Shown here piece after piece: positions 50,301-63,300 of a DNA stretch of 64,000 nucleotides; the stretch's first letter is position 1, and each line of letters begins with the position of its first letter. The stretch lies in contig OZ038323.1 in NCBI GenBank assembly GCA_964035795.1, positions 7,913,227 to 7,977,226 on the forward strand. The letters run 5' to 3'. The notes under the pieces were generated by a model, which saw only the letters and a program-made list of their open reading frames with translations, did no database searches and was not told the DNA's origin. Source of the stretch: Pterobdella sp. o SKG-2022 (taxonomy: Eukaryota; Annelida; Clitellata; Hirudinida; Piscicolidae). The position numbers and the translations under genes are program-made.

Positions 50301-53060
50301 AAACTCTTCGTGTGACGTTGCACTTCACTCTGCCATTGTAACAAAACACTCAATGGTGTTATTATCAATGTTGCTTCAGTAGTCTCTTCTGTGTATTTCA
50401 AATGCATGTATACATATATAATCGAATAAAAAGAGCGATGTATAGTTAGTTTTCATGTATGACCAATTTTAATTTTAATCTAGATTATATTAGGATTATA
50501 TTGCTAAATATGCTCCAGCAACTGAGAATTACAGCAGTCAGTCTAGATTATTAATACTATTCTGTCATAATTTATGAAATGAACCATTTATTTGGGACAA
50601 TGATTGATATAAATAAATAGATAAATAATAACCAACTATGATTAGTTTTGCTGGTCCAAGAAGACGATGAAGATGAAGTTTGTTTGCTGGTATCTTGCTT
50701 ATGTTTGAGAATGAGGGAGATGATGGTAAGTGTCTTTCCCAGCCCCATATCGTCAGCTGCCAATTCCATCAGTTTCAATTATTGAAACGTTCCAAAATTC
50801 ATACATGTTGAAATTCATGTGAAAATATATAAACCGAAAATTCCGCCAGATGGCGTTTGTTTTTCCCGCCACAACAACCACGTGAGAGCGCTTCGTTGGT
50901 AGGGGAAAAGTGAAATCTTCAAGTCGCCAGGATCTGGAGTTTCAAGCTGCTTCGAAGGTAAAGATTCTTGTTGCCTAAGAAGAATGAGAAAGCATTTGAT
51001 ACCTTATTTATACATAATACGAATTCATATTATATAAATCATCACACTAATGCCTTAAAAATGTGAGTATAAAGACTATAAATGGTGATGAGGACTAACC
51101 TATAAAGATTCCCAACTACTTCTTCGTTTCCTTCGTCCTTCTCTCCATTCTTCATCTTCCAATGGTTGAGGTAAAAATTGTTTGCTTTGCTGGTGGTTGG
51201 GTGTTGGGAAAGTGGTTCAATCAGCTTTATTGACCTGGGTGCAGTATCATCTGTGTGTCGTTATGTCATGCTATTAGACACTATTTACTATTAATAATAA
51301 TGCTACAAATAATACTAGATATACTACTACTACTAACGATAATAATCATTATCATCATTGTTATAACAAAATCAACTCATGTAAAAATAACCAAGAAACT
51401 AAGGTAACTTAGAAACCTGTACATTGTTGAATAAATTAAATACTAACTCAAGTGTTTAAGTTTCAGAGACTGCAACTTTGATATCAGTTCATCTTCTGTT
51501 TTACTGCTCTGTGATGTTTTTTATTAAAATCCATTCAATTAAGTTAACTAACCATTAACTAATTTAACTAATTATTCTATATGTTTATCATTGTATCAGT
51601 ATTATTTGTTGCGTTAGAATCCATTTTAATTAATTTCATCAGAGTTTTCATAAAAATTTGAAGTTGTTTTTTAAAATAATTCAAGTATTCAACTGATTAT
51701 ATAGAAAGTCAAAAAACCTGTTGAAAAGGATAGTTTTCATAATTGGAGGATTTTGTTGGCATTGTAGGCTTCATCAGACTTAAATCATCATTGGCCAAAA
51801 CTTTTTTATTTTCCCTACCATACTTCTCAAAACTTGGGCCTTTGTAGTTGCTATAGTTTTTGTCATATCTTTCATGGTCATTTTGGTTGGTGGTTTGGTA
51901 CCTATAGTCTTTGAAATACTTGCTTTCTTTGGTGTTGAAGTAATTTGTTATTTTATTATCATCTTTGCTTTTAAAAATGGTGTTTTCTTTACTAAAAACA
52001 CTTTTTTCTTTATTATTATTATTTATTTTATAATCTTCTGAACACTTATTATTTTTATCGTTAATTTTATTAACAAAATGTCCACTGCTATTAGTAGTAT
52101 AAGCATTATTATTACTTTTTTGATTATTAGTATTAAAATTCTGATCAGTATTATCCTTATTACTGTTACTAGTCTGATTATTATTATTATTATTATTAAG
52201 ATTTTTATTAGTAATATTTTTATTTTTATTATAAATATGCTCAAAAGTATCTTGGTTATTTTTCTTCTTGTAATGCTTCCACTTTACCCGATCACCATCC
52301 TTGAAAGCAATGAGTTGATAATATATTTTCAACATGAAAAACAGCTGATAGATAGATGAGTACTTTTAAATAGTATCCACACCACTTGGCTTCTGTATCA
52401 GCATTTCCATTGCACCTAAAAAAGCTCCTGGTAGTATTATATGGAGAGAATAAGTAGTGATGTAAATTATTATTAGTTTTTAAACTACTCACATGCTCTT
52501 CATGTAATGAATATAAATAGCAGTTCAACTGTTTGAATTTTATGAGTAAATAATATGAGTTGAAAGGTTTATATAGGCACATACGCCTGGTCTTGACTCC
52601 ACAAAGTTCTGAGTCGAATGTAGTTGTCAGAGTGGAGTGGGCAGGTTATGGGTTTCAGGTTGCTGATGTGAAAATATTTTTTTTAAACTTTATTTACTAA
52701 GTTTTAAAAAATTTTTTGATTTAGATTTAAATAATAATTTCAATGAAATATTTAAAAAACTCATTTTACACCCAGATTGAACTGTCAGACAGTATTTCAA
52801 CCTGTTTTTGAAGAAAGGACACTTGGCTCGACTTTCAAGACACACATAAAACGTTTGTTTTGTACTCAAACTCGTTTTCAACATGCACTCTACATCTGAA
52901 CATATTGCATCACAAATTTTTAAACTTAACATTTTTAATCTATAAAATGGAAGTTTCAACGTTGATTAGTTTATATAAGAGTTAAAAATTTTTTGTATTT
53001 AAAATGTTCTGATAACTTACCATGCTTGGAACATTTAACAAGCGGAATATTTATGTCCAT
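46235..53060 (-). CDS. TTF2: Transcription termination factor 2 (SNF2-family dsDNA ATPase)
   Basis: 24 exons: 53060-53021, 52895-52802, 52662-52585, 52415-52364, 52299-51718, 51508-51448, 51250-51100, 50974-50835, 50756-50637, 50388-50250, 49971-49687, 49616-49552, 49489-49398, 49286-49195, 48967-48733, 48612-48534, 48294-48185, 47979-47909, 47475-47414, 47227-47136, 47028-46946, 46755-46681, 46496-46413, 46310-46235. They total 2958 bases, 985 residues, with all phases consistent. Domains: N-terminal GRF-type zinc motif ([24 protein letters not shown]); an Asn-rich spacer; then SNF2 motifs [23 protein letters not shown] (motif I), [28 protein letters not shown] (motif II), [28 protein letters not shown] and [11 protein letters not shown] (motif VI). 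It ends with [23 protein letters not shown]2 uses ATP to strip RNA polymerase I and II elongation complexes from DNA, notably at mitosis. It is shorter than human TTF2 (about 1160) mainly in the linker. Confidence 0.93.
47331..47385. repeat. (TAC)12 plus (TAA)n in a TTF2 intron
   Basis: A short tract of the same trinucleotide class as the large arrays, running into TAA repeats, 30-80 bp from the TTF2 donor at 47414 (minus strand). Confidence 0.92.
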
Positions 53061-53376
53061 TTTTATTGAAATTCTAAGAAATAATTTAAGAGCAATTTAG
53101 CACCTTTTTAAAACCAAGAACTTTATTTAAAAGTAAAACATGTAAATAAATTTACAAAAAAAATAATATATTTATTTTATTTGACACAAAAATTTGTTAG
53201 TATTGATTTGATAAATAAAATTGAAAACTAAGCTAAACTTTGAAAATAAGCCCTCGTCGCCATTGGATATGAAACTCTATACTAGTTTTGTATTATTGTT
53301 TATGTGAGCCTTCTCAATGAAATGGTATTAAAAAATGGATCAAAAAAAATATTTTAAGCTTGTTTAAATTGTCTAA
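53061..53376. promoter_or_regulatory. Divergent (bidirectional) promoter region
   Basis: Only 316 bp lie between the TTF2 start codon (minus) and the next start codon (plus). It is AT-rich with no clear TATA element at a convincing distance, as is common for housekeeping-type divergent gene pairs. Confidence 0.5.
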
Positions 53377-54021
53377 ATGAATTACTATTCTAAAAAATCA
53401 TTAATACCAGAGCCTCTGGTAAATGAAAGAAAAGAATTCAACGCAAGAAGTGAAAGATTCGTCAAAAAAAAACAATTCAAATTGCCACAAATTCACAACC
53501 CCATTTTTGGAAGTTATAATGAAGAAAACATAAATCGAAGCAAGTACAGAAAAAAGAATTCGTCTCAGAGAAATATGAGCTCAGCGGAAACATCGTCCAA
53601 TTATTCTTCAGACTACCACCGCCCAGGCTCGCTCAACAATTCCACCAACTCTTATGACAATGCAGTCATCAAGAGATTTCATTCAACAGGTCAGATGCAT
53701 TCTCGAATGGAAAATGATTTGATAGACAGCTCATCTTTGGGCTGGCCCCTCCGTAACCAAGATCGCTTCACTGAAGGATACTTGAAAATGCAAAGTCTTA
53801 TGAACTCAAAACGAGACGATATCATCAAGAAAACACCAAAAAATCTATATCCCCAAAACTTTAAGAAACAGCCATTAAGCTCTCTCACATCTCCTCTCGC
53901 AACACCCCTCTCCTTTGACTCCCGCATCGATTCTGCCTGTACAAAAGATCTAGACCACCATTCAGAGTACCTCAAAATGGCTAGTTTTACCTTCATTTGT
54001 TTTAACCGTATACAATTTTGA
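53377..54021 (+). CDS. Basic, Ser/Asn-rich 214-residue protein, unrecognised
   Basis: A continuous open frame from an ATG (MNYYSKKSLIPEPLVNERKE) to TGA. It is rich in Lys, Arg, Ser and Asn and apparently disordered. Possible short linear motifs include KKKQFKLPQIHNPIFGSY near the start, SSLGWPLRNQDRFTEGYLKM in the middle, and a Ser/Thr-Pro run near the end (SSLTSPLATPLSFDSRID). The sequence is GC-richer than its flanks, which supports coding. The last 12 residues (SFTFICFNRIQF) may be intron read-through if a splice site lies just before them. It is transcribed divergently from TTF2. No family is recognised. Confidence 0.6.
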   Translation: MNYYSKKSLIPEPLVNERKEFNARSERFVKKKQFKLPQIHNPIFGSYNEENINRSKYRKKNSSQRNMSSAETSSNYSSDYHRPGSLNNSTNSYDNAVIKRFHSTGQMHSRMENDLIDSSSLGWPLRNQDRFTEGYLKMQSLMNSKRDDIIKKTPKNLYPQNFKKQPLSSLTSPLATPLSFDSRIDSACTKDLDHHSEYLKMASFTFICFNRIQF

Positions 54022-55826
54022 GGAAAACAAACACAAAGTATTTATTTTTTAAAAATACACGAAGCTTTTGTAATAAAATCTTACATTCATCACTTAATTC
54101 AAGATTTTCTCAGATAAATACTTTATCTTTTTTCTCTTATTTCCGAGCGAAAATTAGCAAGTTTTATAAAAAACTTATTAAATCATATAAATAAAAACTT
54201 TTCATAATTTTTAAAAATAGACTAATTTTTAAACAATATATACCTACATAATTTGAAAGTAGAAAACAAATCATTCAACAAAAAACAAGTCTATTGAGAT
54301 GTCACGTAGCTTATAACATGTCGAACTCGTATCAAGTGATGAGCACTAGAGCTTGACATACGAAAAGCTTTGGGGTACTTTATTAAATTGAAAAATTATA
54401 TCTTGCTAAATATTATAAACTCTATGAACTATCTCTGCACTTTTAAAGTGCCAAAAATGAAGTCAGTGGTAGTTTTCATAAAACGATATTCCGAACATCC
54501 GACAAATTAATATAAAATAAAAAATATCTTTTCTATTTATTTTAGGTTATAAAATTACCTTATTAGCGCATATTTGTGAACGGATCTCTGGTTCTGCGCC
54601 ATGAATAAATGCTTTAAAATTTTGTTATCTCTAAGGAATACGTAAGGTAATGGATAATTTAAATATCATATAGCGTTTTTCCAGTTTCACTAGAAGCACT
54701 TGCTAAAAATCAAGTATAGATCATACTCAGGTGCTAAATGGCGACCTTAAACGAGATCGAACCCAGGGCTTTTAGATATTTGGTCTCACCATCAACCAAT
54801 CCAGCCACGTGGCTTGAAATCGGCACACAAGAGACACAAAATTTATTTTAACGCTTCAGTAAGCTCTTTTTTAAATACTTTTGATATTTTCTATACAAAT
54901 TTACAGAGCGAACCAACAAACTTTTACCAAAATGGTTCTAAAAAAAGCAAATATCAAGCAAAAAGAAAGAACTTTTTCAAATGACGTTTTATTCATCATG
55001 TAATCATTTCAGAACTAAATTAAATTTTTTTAATCGTATTCAAAGATTTTGTAAGAGATAATTTTACATTTTTCTAATGCATTCTTGAATTATTATTCAA
55101 ATTTTAAAAAATCATTATGTACCTAAGCACATTTATCTACCAAGTTACCAAGAATCCTTGCTAATGCTTCATGTTTAAAATTCCATTTTTTGAAAACTTT
55201 TTCAACATGTTTAGACACGTTTTCAGTCGATTTTTATTTCAGATGGATGTGTTTTAAATTAATTTAAACATAAATATCAACTTTTTTTGAATATTTTCAA
55301 TGTTATTTAATTTTTATTCTTATATGTTCATGTTTAAAAGTTTTTCAAAAAGTTTAACCATTATTTGCCATGAAAAAAATAATGAAGACAATGTTAAATG
55401 TTGAAAACAAAGTGCTTTCCAAATAAGTTTTTGTTAGAGCCCAATAAATAAAATAAAAATTTATAATAGATGTTTTCGTTTATTATTTTATACCCATTGT
55501 GCAATAGACCTAAAAACATTTGAATATAGGAAACAATAGAAAGAATGTCTTACATATTTGAGCTAAATGCTTGAATAAGGTTTGGAGCGGGTAAATGAAA
55601 TAATTTAATGATGTTTGGTGGCGTCAATAAAAACGTTCATGTCAATGGGCGTTTTATTCTGAAAAAATGCCTCTCTTAATGGCATTCGCTAAAAAAGCCT
55701 TCATCACTATTGTTTGCTTTACTACTAAATGTGCCATAAGTCTCATGAAATTAGTTACAATGTTTTATGGCCTGTATAAACGAAAGATGATTCAGGTAAG
55801 CGCGCAGCTCAAACGTAGATATCGCT
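54022..55826. other. Intergenic AT-rich DNA containing a SINE
   Basis: Apart from the SINE at 54.66-54.81 kb nothing coding is seen. The plus-strand open frame at 55667-55864 overlaps the last kinase exon in antisense and is probably its shadow. Confidence 0.5.
54663..54812 (-). mobile_element. Degenerate tRNA-derived SINE
   Basis: Minus strand 54812-54741 has tRNA-like elements: a CACGTGGCTGGATTGG A-box region and a GGGTTCGATC B-box. The tail at 54670-54705 (ATAGCGTTTTTCCAG then AGAAGCACTTGCTAAAAA) parallels the tail of the copy at 42.3 kb. Confidence 0.65.
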
Positions 55827-58800
55827 TCAAAAATGTTCAAACAGCTGGAAGAGCTCTGAGTTGATGGCTTGTTTGGATTTAGTTGTTTTGAAGGGGGCTA
55901 ACGTGAATCTACCCATCTTCTCCAAGTCTCTCTTCGCCAAGACATGCACTGCTTTGTTTGGCTTGTAAGGTGCATTCACCTTGGATATTTTTATATTGGT
56001 ATTTCAGACATATTTTCAATAAAGGTAATAATAGAAATAAAAATAGCAATGATAATCATAAAAAAATAATATCAATAAAAATAATAAAAAATAATAGAAA
56101 AAACAATAAAAAAAGTAATAGAAATAATAAAAGTAGTAAAACCACTGAAACGCTAGCGCAATCTAAGATTGAAAACCATATAAGATAAAACGATGAATAT
56201 GATATCAGAGATTATGATAAAAATTATTTAGCACTGTTTTTAACTTGCAAAAAAAACTTAAGGGAATAAAACTTCACTTAAACAAAAACACAATGCAAAA
56301 ATTTTTCTATGAAACTTTATACTCAAAATGCAATAAAAATAAATCGATACAAGTGCTTTGATATCGACCTTCATTCATCCCTTATTTTTCCATCCCTCCT
56401 TCTTCCATCCATCTCTCACTCATTCATCCATCTCTCATTCGTTCTTCTTTCATTCGTTCTTCTCTCATTCGTTCTTCTCTCACTCATCCATCTCTCATTC
56501 AACCATTTCTCATTCATCCATCCATATTTCATGCATTTTTTTTCATAATTTTTTTCATAATTTTTTTTCATAATAATTATCATTATCATACTATTGTAGT
56601 TATTATCGTCATTATCATCAATATTAAAATACCATAATAATATATAATAATAAAATTATTGTTACATGTATTAAGGATTTAATAAATAATAAAGCACAAA
56701 AGCACCAACTATAAACCCAAACCTTCCTATTTTTGACTGCCTCCCAATCTATTTCTGAGAAGAACGGGTGTTTCATCACTTCGGTTGTGCTTGTCAAGGA
56801 CATGCCCAGTCTTTTGAATGGTTTTTTAAGAATCGATCATTTATCTTATCTTTCACAATTATACATTTATTTACCTATTCACTCATCTATCCACCTTTCT
56901 ATCCGTCTGCCCATTAATCTACCTAACCACTCATCTATTAATCTACCAGAACATGATTCTATTTCTATTTTTTTCCATTTATTCAAGCATGCTTTAATTT
57001 ACTTTTTCGCTCACAAAACACTTGTTTCAATTATCCACCACTCATGTATCCATTTTCCATTTAACCATATATTTGTAAGCCTAGTTATCTTTCTATCTAC
57101 CTTTTTATCTGTTCACCCTTCCACCCACTCATTCATCCCTTCTTCCACCCACTCATCTATCCTTCCAAGCACGCACCCATTCTTCCACCCATGACTAATA
57201 CCTCTTCGTTGTATCAGAATTCAGCAAACCCTCGATCAACTTTCTCAAGGAAGAAGTTATTGTGGATGGAAGGTAGTACTATTGGAGGGTTTCAAATTTT
57301 AATACGTAGTGATACAGATACAATCATTTTAAGATGTTTTAGTTATAACAAGCTGAAAATGTCTAAAAGTATAATGCAACATGATGTTATGAATAAATCA
57401 AGGGTGATATATGGTAATGGTGTGAAGATGTTACAATGTGGTGATGTTGACTAATATATGCTTTAGAGGGGCGTTACCTCACTGTTATATATTTTTCTGT
57501 ATAAGTCCACGTGGTTCTGAAGGTTTTTGGTCAGATAAGCTTCATTAATAGGGTTTCATTAACGTTAATTAAAGATGAAAGTTAATATAACTGTATAGTG
57601 CATGGTTGTATTTTAATAAAACTATTAATTTTAACTTATTAGTTTTGTCAGTATAACAACTATTATACTGATATTATGATTTAATGTGAAAATGCTTTAA
57701 AAATATAACAATATATTACGCTAATTCTAACAAATTAAAACTGTAAAAAGGGATTATTTTAGTTAATTATTTAGTTAAACTAATTAATAATCAATTACCT
57801 CTGCCTCAAACGGTGGGTACCCTGCTTTCATCTCAAACAGTAGCACACCAACAGTCCACCAGTCCACTGACTTGCCATAACCCTTCAGATTATAGTTGTA
57901 TTGATGTTGTTATGCTGATAGCTGTACAGAGTAATATTATGTTATTGGTTGTATAGTGATGTATTTGAGGTTAGTAGGGTGTGAGGGTTATTGTTAGTGC
58001 ATTTTGAAATAATAATTAGCGTATATGATTTTGTACAAAAATTCTGTCAGTTGAAAATATACTTAAAATTCCAACCCACGCTTGTTTTTTTTTGTTTCTC
58101 TTACAATCTACTTTACCCATCCATCTCCACACCCGGCTACCTATCTTCTCCACCCATCATACTCACTCACTCATTATAAGCATTCATTATTCCAACCATT
58201 CTACCTACCACCTCACACTCCCTTCCCATCCTCTTTAAACTCTCTCCAACCTCTGATCCACCATAATCTCCACTCACCTTCATCATGATGATCTCTGGGG
58301 CAATATATTCAGGAGTGCCACACCATGTGTATGTTCTAGTCACCACCTTCTTCGCGAAGCCAAAGTCTGTTAACTTTATAAGAAAAATTTTATATAAGTT
58401 TTCGAAACGTAGTATATCAATGATAGTGTTAATTTAAAATTTCTAAGAAGCGCAGAGAATCCTAAGTTAGGAGCGAAACAATTCAAGACACATAGCAACA
58501 TCAACACATCTCTAAAACTAACATTGGAAATATGCTTACAAATATAATAATGGAATTCAATAAAAAAAAATTTTTTTTGGGGTTTTCGCAAACTTGTTTT
58601 TTCCCCCTGCAACTATTAAATCTATTTTCAAGATCGCACCAGGCGCGATGGATCTAAAGCACAGTTAACAATTACAAGCTCCCATCGCCTCCAATCTTGA
58701 CAGAGCAATAAATAAGGATGAAACCTTGATGAAACCATGGGCGTCCATGATGATGTTCTCTGGTTTGATGTCTCTGTGGATGATCTTGAGATTGTGTAGG

Positions 58801-59684
58801 TATTCTAGTGCTAACACTACCTGGCTTCCAAAGAAACTCACTTGTTCTTCTCTGCTGACACAAAAAATTATAATATTTATCACTGCATCATTAATGTTTA
58901 ATGTGTTGGTTTTCGAATGAGAAATAAATTTAGCCTGAAGTAAATATATAAATTTCATTTGCGTAGCGCTATCAGGTTCCTGAAACGCCTGTAACTTCCT
59001 GTGAATCCTTACAATTGTATTCAATTCTTATATCTACAATGGAACATAAACACAGACGTGAAGTTTTTCATGATTTTGAGGTGGTAGAACAATTCCCCTT
59101 CACTCACATACTCCATTATGAAGTACAGGAACCTTGCATCCTGTGTTCAAGAGTTGCATAGTTCTCAAGCCTAGCAATCTTTCATTAAAGAACGGTATTG
59201 AAATTGGAAATTTAACACATTTTATCAATTTCATAGAATTGGGAAAAAAAATTCATGCTAACTCTTAATTGTAAAAGTTGATAACGATATGCACGAAAGA
59301 TAATTATATGCAAAAAAGATAAAGAGCGTGTTGGCAGGCCAAAGCAATGCAATAAGCACCTTGACTATACCCTCGAGTTTGACGATGCAGGGATGGTTGA
59401 GGGGTAGAAGGATGTTTTTTTCGTTTTTCAAGTGCTCAAATTTCTGTTTGCTTGACACCTATTGAGGTGAGTAGTCTTTTAAAATGGTGATATTCCACTT
59501 ATACCAACGCTAACCTTACCCTTATTTTCTCTATCGCCTTGAGGGCATAAAAGGTATTCATGGGTTGGTGGTAGGCTTTGACTACCTGTCCAAAACCCCC
59601 CACTCCTAACACCAGCTCAACTCGAAAGTCTTTCATGTTGAACTTACTTTTCTGTTCAATGGCCCGTTTCAATTGATGTGTCAT
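55827..59684 (-). CDS. PKA-like AGC protein kinase, divergent paralogue
   Basis: Exons: 59684-59520, 59458-59360, 59140-59058, 58854-58725, 58373-58278, 57882-57799, 57516-57478, 57278-57202, 56810-56723, 55961-55827, totalling 996 bases, 331 residues, all phases consistent. Catalytic motifs are complete: LGVGGFGQV glycine loop, ALK lysine, KNEKNIL alpha-C Glu, [17 protein letters not shown], activation-loop [32 protein letters not shown]. The last exon lacks PKA's PPF-PK and NFDDYEEE tail elements, but the protein still ends in an FxxF hydrophobic motif (FEHF), as PKA ends in F-x-E-F. Intron positions and phases equal those of the PKA gene next door, apart from one extra intron inside the region after PPF. 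It should phosphorylate Ser/Thr substrates; regulation by cAMP/R subunit is unproven. Start: the ATG at 59684 is the only in-frame Met; a possible upstream exon is listed separately. Confidence 0.82.
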
Positions 59685-59793
59685 ACATGGAGTTGTGCAA
59701 ATTTATACAACCTTAACTTAACAAATTTCTAACTTTAAGCTTTCATATCAAGACTTTAATCATAAAAAACATATGGCTGATAAAGTCGTTTAC

Positions 59794-59886
59794 CAACGAA
59801 CTATCTTTTTCTTTTTTCCTCTCCGCCTTCTTTTCGGCTGAATCGAGCACTTGATCAATGTTATTTTTCATTTTTTTCAATGCCAT
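59794..59886 (-). CDS. Possible alternative first exon of the PKA-like kinase
   Basis: ATG at 59886 opens 31 codons (MALKKMKNNIDQVLDSAEKK and a Lys-rich continuation) to a good donor, TTG|GTAAAC. The helix resembles the amphipathic A-helix position of PKA ([12 protein letters not shown] in the neighbouring gene). I found no acceptor that joins it in frame to the exon at 59684, because TAA blocks the only upstream AG, so the join is unproven. Confidence 0.35.
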
Positions 59887-60348
59887 CTCTCTCCTTTTTT
59901 CTTCTTTTTTAAATTAATTCAAGATTCTATTTTGTTGAAATATTTAGTTTTTACAAGTTGTTTTTGTGTGGTTTTTCGAAAAAAAAGCAAAATTATTAAT
60001 TAAAAGAAATAAAAAAGCAGCGAATTACTCGCTAGTCTCTGCATGTTGTTTATTTATTTGAGACGTTTCAGCTTTAATTTGTGTTTTTGATCATTTTTAC
60101 TGAGTCTTTAAAAATATTTTTAAATGAGATTTTTTAGCAAGTTGAAAATTATATCTATAAAAGTTTCAAATAATGATAAATTATTATAGACTGAATAAAT
60201 ATTTTTTGAGCTATAAACTCATTAACGCGTGAAACATTCAAAGTGTCCAAAAAAATAGAATCCAAGTGCCAATAATCTCTCAACGAGTCATCAGTTCTAA
60301 AACTAGCTTCTTCAACTAAAAATTATATCGAAATATCTAAATAGCTCT
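59887..60348. other. Spacer between tandem kinase genes
   Basis: 460 bp of AT-rich sequence between the PKA stop codon (60349) and the first exon(s) of the downstream kinase. It must hold the PKA 3' end and the promoter of the paralogue. No clear element is visible. Confidence 0.5.
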
Positions 60349-63300
60349 TCAAAACTCCGCGAATTCAGCAGCATGCTTTTCGTTTACAGCAATTCTCAAT
60401 GGCTCCTCTTCGTAATCATCAAAATTAGCAGGATCACCCTCATCTGCCAACTTGGGAACGAAAGGTGCTTTAATCTGTAGAAATTATGTCACAGAATATT
60501 TATTAAGATAAAGTTGACTAGCATGACATATTTGTATGAGAAAGATACACGAAGTATCTATTGAATAAGAGACACCTTTCGGTAATCTCATCATTCGAGA
60601 ATGTAGGTTTTCTTACAAAAAGCTCCATGTATTTTGTTGATAAATGCTTATCAATTGTTTTTCATGCATGTTTCAAATTTTTTTCAAAGATATTAAATGG
60701 TATAAAAAGGGATTTTTGTGATAAAGAGGTGGGTCATAAGTTATGTTTTGTATAAAGAGACGACCTTTTTGTAGTACATGGGAGTCCATTCAACATCATT
60801 CAGCCATTTGTGAGTTTTTATATCAATCACGCCATTTTTCATGTTGCCGAATCTGCACATATTTATTGAACAATAAACTAAAAACTGTAACAAAGAAAGA
60901 AGTGACTGACCTTCTAGTTGTGTCAACCTGGAGCAGATGCTTAATCAGGTCTTTGACCTCTTGAGGAACTTGAGATGAGTAACGAACCTGTGTGGTTTGA
61001 GTAAGAGAAAAAAATTAAGATAGAGGGGTTGAAGAATGGGTGAAAAATAGGAAAGTTTAGATATAAGTAGATGGGTAAGAGATGAAGAAACTTAGGAATG
61101 ATTAAGGGTTGTATAAAAAAGTGATGCGTTTAAGTATACAAAAATGACCTTTCCAGCCACAATCTTTTCATAAATCTGCATAGGGTTGTCAGCAAAGAAT
61201 GGAGGATAGCCTGAGATCATTTCATACAAGAGAACGCCAAAAGCCCACCAATCAACCGCCTTATTGTATCCCTGTATTATAAAGCATTATAGTTCAAAAT
61301 CTTTTAGCTTATTGGCCCATAAAACTACAAAATCAAAATAATAGTTTGCATAAAACGACCTTTACTTGCTCCATTAAACCACATCACCATCATTCCTACC
61401 AATCTCTCATTTCAACCATCATCGATTTTAACCAATCATTAACTCTACCCACAAACCAACCACTTCAACCCTGCCAACCTTATTCTGAATGATCTCAGGA
61501 GCTAGGTATTCTGGGGTACCACACAAGGTGTATGTTCGGGTCTTCACTACTTTAGCAAAGCCAAAATCAGTCACCTGATATTATTATTTTAATTATTATT
61601 TGATTTTACTCAATTGTGAATTATTTTATTCATATGGAAATTAAGTAACTTTATCTTCTTATGTTACAGAAGAGTCGACTCAATTATTTCAAGTGCTTTT
61701 TAATTAGTGGAAATTTTTAAAAAACATTTTTTGAGATATTTTTGACTGAATGATCATATTGAAAATAAATACTCCAAATTTTTTAAATGAAATTCTTTAA
61801 GTAACATAACAAAAAAATTTGAAAATCGTATTCAACATAACATGGACTAATATTAAAAACTTAAATATAACTTATACAAAGTGCAAGCTCATTAAAAACA
61901 TAGCAAATGACACAAATATCTTTACCAGGCATTTCAACCGCCAATAAACAAATAAAAAGCACAACCAAACTGAATCTCACCTTTATGTATCCATCTTTAT
62001 CTATCAAAAGGTTTTCCGGCTTGAGGTCTCTGTATATGACGTCTAGACCATGGAGGTATTCCAGAACCAAAACGATGTTAGATGCATAGAACTTCGCTTG
62101 TTCCTCACTGTCTCGATTGAATTGAGAAGGATGTTTTTTTTATAGATTTTTGTCTTTAAATATATACTGTGTATATGAAAACTTGTGCTATGTTTATATA
62201 AATGACTCTTGGGCGAGCTAAGGGTCAGCTTATTTATATCAATACTGAATATTTCTCTAGGCTAACTTTGACTTCAAATAAAACTCATATAAAATTTCAA
62301 GTCATAAATAGCAAGGCCTATATACATGAAGCCTTCACATACATCATAGCTTACCACTTACCTGAATCTTCCACTCTGTCTCAAATGAGAAAACATCTCA
62401 CCACCGCCCACGAACTCCAATATCATGTATAAATATGAGTTGTCCTGTTGTTGACATGAAAGGTAGTTTGCTTGAAAGCAGAGAATTTTTGCACCAATGA
62501 ACAAAATATGTGTATTGAACAGTGGATATTTTTATTTATAAATTACAAAGCTTTACGTTAGCAGTGTATCCTTTTCAAGTACGTACTTGAAAATGATATA
62601 CTTCTAACTAATACCTTGTAATTTCTAAATAAGAATATTTGGTCTTTATTGATTTTGTATTTGTTACTTTGCTTTGAAAAATCACGATATATATTTATGC
62701 TAATCATTATAATATTACACTTTGCATAACAATAAAAATAAGCAGCATAGAATAATAACAATAAAAACAAAAACTCTCATTGAAGTGTCAGCCTGATTTC
62801 TATGAAATTGAAAGTCTTTGAAATCAACTCTTAGAAACCTCTATGATGCATTGTACCATCTTATAATTATAATTACCAGCCTTGAAAGAGTGGACTAGGT
62901 TGACGATGAAGGGATAAGAGAGGCAGGCTAGGATCTTCTTCTCTGCCAAAGTATGTTCCACCTGCTTCATCTTCACAATCTGTGTTGTAGTAATAGTATC
63001 ATTATGTTTTTTTTGATTTTTTCAACATCTGTTGCATTAGTGATGTCAAATTTGAGCTGGGAGACAAAAAGCGTAAAAATTTTTGCTCCACGGAGCAAGT
63101 CAAGCCATTTATAATAAAAAATAACATGAACCTTTTGTTTTTCGAGAATCTTCATGGCATAGTATTTGTTGTTTTGTATCTCTTGAACCAACATCACCCT
63201 GCCAAACGACCCTGTACCTATGGTCTTGATTCGATCGTAGCACTCAAGTTTTGATGTGTTCTGGGTTGGATTGCATTGCTTATTGCAGTTATTGTAGATA

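Noticed and set aside
55667..55864. Plus-strand 65-codon frame
   Set aside because: Antisense to the last kinase exon, which fits phase and a C-terminal FxxF.
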